This document shows, piece after piece, positions 7,748-14,738 of a stretch of 16,855 bases of DNA. A program made the position numbers and the translations under genes. The first letter of the stretch is position 1. Each line of letters starts with the position of its first letter. The notes beneath the pieces are model-generated. The model was not told the DNA's origin, did no database searches, and saw nothing but the letters and a program-made list of their open reading frames with translations. The stretch is taken from the NCBI GenBank assembly GCA_035528235.1, contig DATKZB010000135.1, positions 1 through 16,855 on the forward strand, given 5' to 3'. This DNA comes from DATKZB01 sp035528235. GTDB taxonomy: Bacteria > Planctomycetota > Phycisphaerae > FEN-1346.

Positions 7748-9186
7748 CGGAGCGTGCCCTCCGCGGCGGGCGCGGGCGCCGGGTTGCTTGCGGCCGATTC
7801 CGGCGCCGGCGGCTCATCCGTCCGCAGGCGAAGCGGCATGCCCGCGACCGGCGCCGACAGGTCGGTCGTCACCAGGCGGTCGCCGGCCTGGATGCCGCCG
7901 GTCACCAGGACGTGGTCGCGGCCGCGGAAGGCGATCGTGACGGGCCGGATTTCGAGCCGGCCATCGCGGCCCATGACCCAGATGTTGCGGCCGTCGCGGA
8001 CGAGGCTGCGGTTGACGGTGGCCGCCGACTCGATGTCGGTGCCCTCGATCTCGACCCGCACGTAACTGCCCAGCAGCAGGGCGGGCTGGTCGCGGTTCGC
8101 CTCGGCCAGTGCCAGCGGGTCCTCGACCGAGACCAGCAGCCGAGCCATGCGGCCCTGCTCCTCCAGGTCGCCCATCAGGCGGCAGACGTGCCCGGTCCGG
8201 AACCGGTCGGCACCCCACGCGGCCTCGTCGTACACACGCACCGCCGACCCCTGCTCCGTGGCCGCGCGGGGTATGCGGACCCACTTCAGTTGGTCCACCG
8301 GCACGGCCACTTCGACCCAGTAGGCGTCGGTGCCGACCAGGGTCGCCAGGGCGGTCGTGGTCGAGACCGTGGCGCCCAGGTTGACGCCGCGCGACGTGAC
8401 GAGGGCGTTGAACGGGGCCCGGATGGCCGTCCGCTCCAGGTCGAGTTGGGCCTGGCGGAGGTCGTTACGGGCCTGGTCCACGGCCACCTGGGCGGTCTTC
8501 TTGGCGACCTCGGCCTCTGCCAGGGCGGCCTTGGCGCCTTGCTCCGCCGCCTCGACGGTGCGCAACTGGGGTTGGCGCAGGACCAGTTCCTTCTCGTCCT
8601 CGCTGACGGTCTCGCCGAGCAGTTCGTACTCGCGCTGGGCGACGGCCTGCTGGCCCTGTTCGAGTTGGCGTTCGCCTTCGGTGCGGGCGATGGTGCTGCG
8701 GCGTTGCTCGATGGCCAGGTCGGATTGCTCGATGGCCAGTTGCGACTGTTTCAGGTCGAGTCCGCTGCGCTCGACCGCCAACGCGTAGTCCTGGCGGTCG
8801 ATCTGGAGGATGGGATCGCCTGCGCGGAACCGCCCGCCCGGCAGAAACTCGGCGCTCACCTCGACGATCTCGCCGCTCACCCGCGGATGCAGGTCGACCG
8901 ACCGCGACGGGCACACCGTCCCCATGGCCGGCACCACCGCCTGGTGCCGCGAGAACGAGACCGCCTCCACGTCGACCAGCAGCGCCCGCGGCGTCGGCCG
9001 TTGCCGCTTGGCCTCCGGGGCCGTGGTAATCAGGTGCATGGCCAACAGAACGCCACCGGCCACCACGCCCAGCGGCACCACCACGTGCAGGAGCACGCCG
9101 ACCAGTCGCCGGCGTTTGCGCGGCGGCCCGGCCGGGGCCGCGGCCGCGTGGCCGGCGGGTGCGGGTGTCTTCGGTTCGGATGTCAT
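7744..9186 (-). CDS. RND efflux membrane-fusion (periplasmic adaptor) protein
   Basis: The product is 480 residues, starting at the ATG at 9186, where GAGGT lies eight bases upstream; a TTG start nine codons earlier (9213) is a weaker alternative. A positively charged stretch PPRKRRR (21-27) and one hydrophobic segment (about 28-50) anchor it in the inner membrane. A split lipoyl/barrel domain follows, with SVDLHPRVSGEIVEVS before the hairpin and IRAPFNALVTSRGVNLGATV after it. Between them is a long Gln/Glu/Ala-rich coiled-coil hairpin (about 130-255) with the local repeat LAIEQSDLAIEQ. The C-terminal part has the beta-barrel and membrane-proximal domains, and the tail is Pro/Ala rich. It bridges the pump and the outer-membrane channel encoded on either side. 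Confidence 0.92.
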   Translation of the reverse strand: MTSEPKTPAPAGHAAAAPAGPPRKRRRLVGVLLHVVVPLGVVAGGVLLAMHLITTAPEAKRQRPTPRALLVDVEAVSFSRHQAVVPAMGTVCPSRSVDLHPRVSGEIVEVSAEFLPGGRFRAGDPILQIDRQDYALAVERSGLDLKQSQLAIEQSDLAIEQRRSTIARTEGERQLEQGQQAVAQREYELLGETVSEDEKELVLRQPQLRTVEAAEQGAKAALAEAEVAKKTAQVAVDQARNDLRQAQLDLERTAIRAPFNALVTSRGVNLGATVSTTTALATLVGTDAYWVEVAVPVDQLKWVRIPRAATEQGSAVRVYDEAAWGADRFRTGHVCRLMGDLEEQGRMARLLVSVEDPLALAEANRDQPALLLGSYVRVEIEGTDIESAATVNRSLVRDGRNIWVMGRDGRLEIRPVTIAFRGRDHVLVTGGIQAGDRLVTTDLSAPVAGMPLRLRTDEPPAPESAASNPAPAPAAEGTLR

Positions 9187-9214
9187 GCCTCTGACCTCAT
9201 TAGTTCTACACAAT

Positions 9215-9246
9215 GCCAGTTCGCTACTTCGCCAGTTCGCTACTGC
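9215..9246. repeat. Tandem 16-bp direct repeat
   Basis: GCCAGTTCGCTACT occurs twice (9215-9228 and 9231-9244), each followed by two bases, giving two 16-bp units. It lies just upstream of the fusion-protein start on the minus strand and so belongs to the leader between the second and third genes of the operon. Function unknown. Confidence 0.7.
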
Positions 9247-9252
9247 ATCCCG

Positions 9253-9323
9253 CCTGGCGGCCTTCCTAGGCCGCCAGGAACACGCTTCAGGCCCGATCGC
9301 GGCGGCCTGGGAAGGCCGCCGCG
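9253..9323 (-). repeat. Two strong hairpins between the outer-membrane and fusion-protein genes
   Basis: CCTGGCGGCCT (9253-9263) pairs with AGGCCGCCAGG (9268-9278) around TCCT. CGCGGCGGCCT (9298-9308) pairs with AGGCCGCCGCG (9313-9323) around GGGA. They fill the only real gap inside the operon (9187-9367). They could reduce read-through or protect the upstream transcript and so set different levels for channel and pump. The second hairpin is identical to the one after the RND gene. Confidence 0.7.
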
Positions 9324-9367
9324 CGGCAAGTGGCGCTGTAGGACTAGGGTCCGCTGATGGCGGCGCC

Positions 9368-10792
9368 TTACCGGTTGGCGTCGGCGTCGTCGGCCGGACG
9401 CGTCAAGTCCCATCCGCCTCCCAGGGCCCGGTACAGGCCGATGCGGAACTCGATGAGTTCGCGCCGGGCCTGGAGTTGATTCCGCTGGAGCCGCTGCTCG
9501 TTCTGGAGCGCCGTCAGGACGCGCAGGTAGTCCAGGGCCCCGTTGACGTACTGCTGGCGCGTTTGCTCGGTGCCCGTGGTGGCCAGGGCGAGTTGCAGCT
9601 CGATGCTGGTCAGCAGCCGCTGCTGCTGCTGTTCCTGGACGAGGGCGTCCTCGACCTCCCTGAGCGACTCCAGTATCGCCTGTCCGTACGCGTGAAGCCG
9701 CTCCGACGCCACGGCGCGGGTGCGGCTGACCTCGGCCTGCCGCTGGCCGCCGTCGAAGAGCGGGGCGACCAGGTTGGCGCCGAGGCCGGCCAGCCAGTTG
9801 TCGAACAGGTCGCGGACCTGCTCGGCCGAGGTCTCCGCGCCGACGGTCAGGCTGACCCGCGGGAACCGGTCGGCCACCGCCGCCGCGACCTGCCGGTCGG
9901 CCTGCTGGAGGCGGTGATAGGCGCCGCGGATGTCGGGCCGCTTCCGGATGAGGTCGGCGGGCAGGCCGGTGCGCGGCAGGCCGGGCAGGGCCGGCAACTC
10001 GCCGTCGGCCCCCGCCACGGTCGCGCCGGGCGGCCGGCCCACCAGGATGGCCAACTGGTGTTCCAGCACCTTCAGGGCCGACTCGGCCCGGACCTTCTCG
10101 GCCCGCGTGGCTTCCACGAGGCCGCGCTGCTGGAGGACGTCGACGGCCGAAACCCTCCCGCGGCGGAAGCGGAGCGTGATCAACTCCAGGTACTTCTCGT
10201 TGGTGCCGATCTGCTCATCGAGCAGGGCCAGTTGGCCCCGCAGGTCCAGGATGCGGTACCAGGTGCCCGCGACCTGGGCGGCCAGTGTCATGGCGGCGGC
10301 CGCCAGGTCGTCTTCGCTGGCGCGGACGCCGAACTCGGCGGCGTCCACCGTCGACCGGACGCGGCCCCACAGGTCGACCTCGTAACTGGCCGCCAGGCCC
10401 AGCGTCAGCGTGGTCTGGTAGTCGGTCGGCGCGCCGCGGGTCGCCTGCCGGGTTCGCAGGGCCTCGGCCTCGCCCGTGAGGCTCGGCCAGAGGGGCGCGC
10501 CCGCCCGGCGGGCCGTGGCGGTCGCCTGGTCCAGGCGGTCCCACAGGATGCGGAGGTTCAGGTTGCCCGCCAGGGCCTGTTCGACGAGGTCGTTGAGCCG
10601 CGGGTCGTCCAGGGCGAGCCACCAGCGGTCCGGCACGGCCTGGGCGCCGGTGCCGGAGAACGTCTCGGGCACGGCGACCGGCGGCGGGGGGGCTTTCCTC
10701 GGCGCCACGCACGCGGGGCACGCGGCCAAGAGGAGGCACAGCGCGAGGCACGCGCGGCGGCGGTGGTGGAGCAGGTCAGGGCAGGGGGGCAT
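9368..10792 (-). CDS. RND efflux outer-membrane lipoprotein (NodT/OprM family)
   Basis: The product is 474 residues, typical for the family, and forms the trimeric outer-membrane channel of the pump. The start has a hydrophobic stretch ending in the lipobox LAAC (22-25), so Cys25 is the likely lipidated residue. WWLALDDPRLNDLVEQALAG is the conserved beginning of the mature protein. Two outer-membrane efflux repeats follow: the first runs from about 60 to 265 and contains ASYEVDLWGRVR, the second from about 275 to 460 and contains the loop LPADLIRKRPDIRGAYHRL. AGGGGAG lies about five bases before the ATG. The start overlaps the end of the regulator gene by 17 bases, placing both on one transcript. 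Confidence 0.93.
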   Translation of the reverse strand: MPPCPDLLHHRRRACLALCLLLAACPACVAPRKAPPPPVAVPETFSGTGAQAVPDRWWLALDDPRLNDLVEQALAGNLNLRILWDRLDQATATARRAGAPLWPSLTGEAEALRTRQATRGAPTDYQTTLTLGLAASYEVDLWGRVRSTVDAAEFGVRASEDDLAAAAMTLAAQVAGTWYRILDLRGQLALLDEQIGTNEKYLELITLRFRRGRVSAVDVLQQRGLVEATRAEKVRAESALKVLEHQLAILVGRPPGATVAGADGELPALPGLPRTGLPADLIRKRPDIRGAYHRLQQADRQVAAAVADRFPRVSLTVGAETSAEQVRDLFDNWLAGLGANLVAPLFDGGQRQAEVSRTRAVASERLHAYGQAILESLREVEDALVQEQQQQRLLTSIELQLALATTGTEQTRQQYVNGALDYLRVLTALQNEQRLQRNQLQARRELIEFRIGLYRALGGGWDLTRPADDADANR

Positions 10793-11441
10793 GCGTCTCC
10801 CCTCGTTCGGCGTCCTCGCGGACGGCCCGGATGCCCGCCAGCGAGAACCGGACGATGTGGTCGGCGTAGGCGCCGAGGTCGTCGATGGGCAGGGGGCCTT
10901 GGTCGCCCATCCGGCGGACCAGCCGCCGCCGCCTCATCAGGTCGAGGCATTGACTCAGGATGCTTATCTGGCAGAACCGGACCTGCCGGTCGGACGCCTG
11001 CGGCCCGATCAGTTCGCGGACCAGGCCGGTCATCTTCTCGCGCAGCGGCCGGATGGTGTCGCGCATGGCCTCGTGCAGGAGACCGGTCGGGTTGGCCAGT
11101 TCGGTGCAGATGATGGCGAACTCGCAACTGGCCTCGTCGGCGATGCGGTCGAGCAGGGCGGCCACCCGGGCCCGCAGCCGCGCCTCGGCCGGGGCGTCGT
11201 CGGCCACGCCACCGTCCGGCGGGTGGGTCTTCAGCGACGCCTGGAACGAATGACGCCACGCCTCGACGTACAGGCTCTCCTTGTCGCCGAAGTGGTAGTT
11301 GACGGCCGCAATGTTGGCCCCCGCGCGGCGGCAGATGGCCGCGATCGTCGCGTCGCGGTACCCTTTCTGGGCGAAGACCTAGCAGGCGCTGTCCAGCAGG
11401 CGTCGGCGCGTGTCGTGAGACCGGTTGGCGGGCGAACCCAT
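10776..11441 (-). pseudogene. TetR/CecR-like regulator interrupted by an amber codon
   Basis: From the ATG at 11441 (GAGG seven bases upstream) the frame reads TRRRLLDSAC, then TAG at 11379-11381 (residue 21), then VFAQKGYRDATIAAICRRAG and VNYHFGDKESLY, an intact TetR helix-turn-helix. It runs unbroken to the TGA at 10776-10778, 221 codons in all. The C-terminal half, with CTELANPTGLLHEAMRDTIRPL, resembles the DUF1956/CecR ligand domain. TetR proteins commonly have Glu or Asp at this position, and GAG to TAG is a single change. The first good in-frame restart after the stop (GTG at 11207) would lack the DNA-binding domain. The gene is either a recent pseudogene or carries a sequencing error. 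It leads the efflux operon and, if intact, would be its local regulator. Confidence 0.85.
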
Positions 11442-11467
11442 CGGACGTCCTCGGCTATCCAATGGGC

Positions 11468-11495
11468 ATTTTAATCGGAGGTTTGACCTTGTCAA
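11468..11495 (-). promoter_or_regulatory. Promoter of the regulator-efflux operon
   Basis: On the minus strand, TTGACA (11490-11495) is a perfect -35 box and TAAAAT (11468-11473) a five-of-six -10 box, 16 bases apart. The predicted start near 11461 leaves a leader of about 20 bases before the ATG at 11441. Activity is inferred from sequence. Confidence 0.75.
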
Positions 11496-11498
11496 CCC
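11480..11498. promoter_or_regulatory. Candidate operator overlapping the -35 box
   Basis: TTGAC-CTT-GTCAA (11483-11495) is a perfect dyad. With one mismatch it extends to eight-base half-sites GGTTTGAC and GTCAACCC (11480-11498). It covers the -35 box of the efflux operon, where a bound TetR-type repressor would block polymerase. Binding by the adjacent regulator is inferred from position. Confidence 0.5.
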
Positions 11499-11522
11499 CT
11501 GTTCTGGGGGTTCTTGCCCGGA

Positions 11523-11664
11523 CGTAACCCCTCAATCCGGGCACGGCTTCACGCCCTGGCCGAGCCGCGACCGTAAGGGAGCGGTGCCGTCGCGGCGGGG
11601 GGGCCAGTGTACCGCTCCCTTACGGTCGCGTCTCGGTTTCGCCCCCCGAAACGGAGGGGTTACG
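11523..11664. repeat. Nested inverted-repeat element between the two broken genes
   Basis: Outer arms CGTAACCCCTC (11523-11533) and GAGGGGTTACG (11654-11664) are perfect. Inside, the 20-bp arms 11566-11585 and 11611-11630 are a perfect inverted repeat built on CGACCGTAAGGGAGCGG. With one mismatch this extends to 25 of 26 positions (11560-11585 with 11611-11636). The right inner arm recurs at 14321-14350. No gene lies within. The remaining bases of the 11442-11788 gap hold only the efflux promoter. Confidence 0.75.
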
Positions 11665-11788
11665 CCCGGAAGGCCCATGGTTACCCTTCGGGATGACCAT
11701 GCCACCCGGCTACGTGCTTACACTTCCCAGCCCTTGCGGTAGTCGCGGCGGGCGTACTGGTTGATCTCGGGCGTCCTCACGGACCCGT

Positions 11789-14234
11789 TTATTTCAGCGT
11801 CGTCAGGTACAGGACGATGTTGGTGGCGATGGCGGCCGCGTCGGCCGGCCTGTAGCCGCGGCACTGGTAGGCCTCGCAGCCGGTCAGGCTGAAGAGGACG
11901 TCGAATGGCGAATAGAGTCCGATGAGTCGGTCGGCCCTCGTATACGCCCATGAGTTCGGCGTTGAGGCGGCCCATGCGCTGCTCCTTGAGGGCCGAGCGG
12001 AACTCGATGCCGCTCGCCAGGTTGTGGCCGACGGCCGGGTCCATGGCCCCGGTCATGAGGCCGTGGTCCTTGGTGAGCAGCCGCAGTTGCCACGTCATCT
12101 CGGCGGCCAGTTGCCGGACCGACTGGCCGAAGTCCGGCGCCCCCGTGACGGCCTCGAACCAGAGGAACCCTCCCTTGGCCACGTAGGCCTTCAGGGCGTC
12201 TTTCTGGGCGGGTTTCCAGACCAGGGGGGTCGAGCCGGCGATGTAGGCGACGGAGCAGTCGCCCAGGTCCCCCGCCTCCGTGCCGCACTCGGCCAGGGGG
12301 GTCCCGCCGGCTTCCTTGACGTCGAGCGTGACGGCGGCGCGGGTCTTGACGATCCGGGCGAGTTGGGCGAAACCGCCGTAGTTGGCGCCCACGTCCCAGT
12401 TGCCGCCGTGCACGAGGCGGGCGATCTTAAGGGCCGTCCGGGGGCCGGCCTTGACGGCGGTCGGGTACCGGTCGGTCTTCTCGGCCTCGTTGCCGGCGAG
12501 TTTGGCCCGCAGGGGCGCCCCGTCGGTGGCGTAGGTATACAGATTGATACCCCAGTTGAAGAGGTACGCCTTGGCCGCGAAGGCCTTCATGTGCCACGGG
12601 CACGAGATGTCGTCGGGGCTGTAGAAGACGGCGGTGCGGATGCCGTCGTGGAGGCCGAGAAGTTCGGGCTTTTCCCTCATGGCGTAGACCGACCGCCACA
12701 GGGGGTGGGCGGCGTTCAGGCGGACGAGTTTCCACTCGGGCCAGACCCGGCGGACGAGGTCCTGCAGGCCCTTGCGCACGGCCGGGTTGCCGCACGAGGC
12801 CTCCAGCAGAATGGTGCCGCCGGTGTCGGTGAAGGCGCGGAGTTTCTTCAGGTCCTGGTCCGTCCACTTGGGCAGCGTCTCGGGCGTGACGAAGAGGATG
12901 GGGGCGTCCTGGAGTTCTTCCAGGGGCGATTTGAGGTCGACGATCTGCCAGTGGAACTGCTGCTCCTTGATCTTCTCGATGTAGGTGGTCAGGTTGGCGA
13001 TGTCGCGGCGGTGGGCGTTCCAGGTGCCGTCGAACTTGAGTTTGTTGAAGAGGATGGGCGCGCGGCCTTTGTAGAGGAACAGCAGGCAGAAACACGTGTT
13101 GATGGGGTCGCCCCAGGCCCCGTTGGGAAACTGCTGGCCCACCAGTCGCGAGGCGCCTTCCTTGTACCAGTTGTGGGTGCCGAAGTACTTGTACCCGGCG
13201 GCGATGCCGACCCGCTCCATGCAGTAGAACCAGTAGAAGTTCCACTGGTTCAGGCCGGGGTTCTCGTCGGGCTTGAAGTTCTTGCTGAGCCAGTCCAGGG
13301 CCGAGTCCATGCGCCGCTCGGATTCCGTATGGGTCGTCTGGCTGCGGCCCCTCTTGCAGGGGCACCCGCTGGCCGGGTCGAGGACGTCGGAGATGATGAA
13401 GAGCGAGGCGAGGCCCGCGGCCGTCATGGACCCGTACGAGCCGCTCATGGGTGTCCCGGCCGGCATGTTCGCGGCGTACCCCCACCCGCCGTCGGGATGC
13501 TGGCCCTTGAAGTAGAGGTCGCGGGCCTTGCGGAGCGGTTCCTGGGGAAACTCGATGCCCACTAGGCTGGCCTCGCGCATGGCCAGGATCGGCCACTGGG
13601 TGACGGAGAAGTCGTAGTCGCTGGAGTCGAGCCGGTACCGCCAGCCGCCGTCCGGGTTCTGGCCCATCTCGAGGCGCCGGATGTCCTCCATCATCTTCTG
13701 CCGGACCACCGACCGCTTGGTGCCGAGGATCTTGTTGTGGACGTACGACAGGCCCATGACACGGATGGGGACGCCGTAGCCCTGTTTGCCGCTGAAGTTC
13801 GAGTCCGCGTTCTGGACGACCAGGTAGTTGAGGCCCTTGGACATGACGTCGCTGTTGGGATGCTCGCCCATGTAGGCCAGCGTCATGAAGATGAGGGCGG
13901 AGGCGGAGGCATCGCCGCCCCACGATCCGTCGGGGCTCTGGAGACTGATCAGGTACTGCCGGCCGCGCTCGATGGCGAGGCGGACCATCTCGTCGGTCAG
14001 GTTGGCGACCGGCGGTCCCTTGAGACTGGGCTCGGAGAAGGCCGGCGCGGGTTGGAGCGCCCCCGGCTGCGGCGCGGCCGGCGGTGCTCCGGGCGCCGGG
14101 ATAATCGGCGGCGGCGCGGCAGGCGGTGCCCCGGGCGCCGCGGCGGTCGCCTGGGCCCATGCCGCCAGGCCCATCGCCAGAACCAGCCCGAGGACCCCCG
14201 CCGCCCTGACCGCCGTCCGTCGAGTGGTGCTCAT
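11789..14234 (-). pseudogene. DUF4159 protein with terpenoid-cyclase-like N-terminal half; frameshifted near its end
   Basis: The ATG at 14234 follows a GAGGA ribosome site and opens a signal peptide (about 1-28), then a Pro/Ala-rich linker (33-65). Residues about 80-400 hold alpha-toroid repeats with QSPDGSWGG, QNPDGGWRY, QHPDGGWGY and QFPNGAWGD, as in prenyltransferase/squalene-cyclase folds. I see no obvious cyclase DxDD motif, so enzyme activity is doubtful. Residues about 425-575 and 605-814 look like two DUF4159 domains: WTDQDLKKLRAFTDTGGTILLEA and WKPAQKDALKAYVAKGGFLWFEA are equivalent. After Gly767 one extra base near 11933-11934 shifts the frame into Arg-rich sequence ending at 11718. 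Removing it gives DRLIGLYSPFDVLFSLTGCE and a stop at 11789-11791 (814 residues), matching the end of copy 1. It is probably periplasmic with unknown role, and either a pseudogene or a base-call error. Confidence 0.82.
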
Positions 14235-14265
14235 GGCGTCCTCAATGCTATTCTGTCCCGCGGTG

Positions 14266-14293
14266 ATTCTACCCCGAAGGCGCGCGCTGGCAA
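14266..14293 (-). promoter_or_regulatory. Promoter of the DUF4159 gene
   Basis: On the minus strand, TTGCCA (14288-14293) and TAGAAT (14266-14271) are 16 bases apart, each five of six to consensus. CGGGG lies directly before the -10 box, as in two other promoters here. The likely start is near 14259, about 25 bases before the ATG at 14234. Confidence 0.65.
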
Positions 14294-14320
14294 GCGTGTT
14301 TTCTCGTCTCCGGCGGCGGC

Positions 14321-14391
14321 ACCGCTCCCTGACGGTCGCGGCTCGGCTTCTGATGGTCGCGACTCGGTTTCTGATGGTCGCGACTCGGGCG
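14321..14391. repeat. Three tandem 21-bp units, related to the 11.6-kb element
   Basis: Units starting with CTGAYGGTCGCGRCTCGG lie at 14329-14349, 14350-14370 and 14371-14391. The second and third differ only in their last bases. The first unit and its left flank (14321-14350, from ACCGCTCCCT) match 11611-11640 with four differences in 30. The array fills part of the 14235-14568 gap between divergent genes. The unit length is a multiple of three, but I find no supported gene there. Confidence 0.75.
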
Positions 14392-14485
14392 CTTCTTCGC
14401 TAGCCGCGAGCGCCAGCGAGCGGGGCCGTTGGGCCCGCGCCACGGCCGCGACCTCCCCGGGGGCGACGGCGTGGGGCGTTCGCGA

Positions 14486-14513
14486 TTGACACGCCCCAAT
14501 CCTGGGGTATATA
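14486..14513 (+). promoter_or_regulatory. Promoter of the small peptide/DUF1570 unit, with an internal dyad
   Basis: A perfect -35 box TTGACA (14486-14491) and TATATA (14508-14513) are 16 bases apart; TATAAA two bases later is an alternative -10. The spacer contains the perfect dyad CCCCA-ATCC-TGGGG (14494-14507), which could bind a regulator between the two boxes. The expected start near 14520 leaves a leader of about 50 bases before the ATG at 14569. Confidence 0.75.
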
Positions 14514-14568
14514 AAAGGGCGGGCAAATGCTTGGATGTTTCCTTGCGCCGGGCTTGGCGAGGTAACCT

Positions 14569-14727
14569 ATGGCACGGCTGCAACGGTTTTTGCTGGTGGC
14601 GGCGGCCTCGGCCCTTCTGCTGTCGGCAGCCCGGGGAGAGGAGAACCCCGCGCCCGGCCCGGCGTGCACGGGGTTGAATTCCCCCACCGGCGCCGATACC
14701 ATGGCCTGGGCGCAGGGAACCCGGTGA
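14569..14727 (+). CDS. Small secreted peptide, 52 residues
   Basis: I do not recognise this gene. The ATG at 14569 has GAGGT six bases upstream (GCGAGGTAACCT before the ATG) and lies about 50 bases after a strong promoter. The product starts with a signal-peptide-like MARLQR plus a hydrophobic run of about 15 residues, with likely processing around SAARG-EE. The mature part would be only about 29 residues, Pro/Ala/Gly-rich with a single Cys (33), and ends GTR. Its TGA lies 11 bases before the next ATG, and the next gene's GAGAGG overlaps that stop, so translation of the two may be coupled. It could be a true secreted peptide or a short leader frame controlling the peptidase-like gene. Confidence 0.5.
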   Translation: MARLQRFLLVAAASALLLSAARGEENPAPGPACTGLNSPTGADTMAWAQGTR

Positions 14728-14738
14728 GAGGACGACGC

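Noticed and set aside
4496..8065. Very long plus-strand open frame (1189 residues) opposite the RND pump
   Set aside because: It is the antisense of the pump and adaptor genes. High GC at third codon positions keeps the opposite frame open; the translation is His/Asp/Arg-rich with no domain, and the minus strand carries clear RND and MFP families.
11379..11381. Pyrrolysine or other stop-codon recoding in the regulator
   Set aside because: The position normally holds Glu or Asp in a helix, no recoding signal is visible, and no other gene here has an in-frame TAG, so a mutation or error is simpler.
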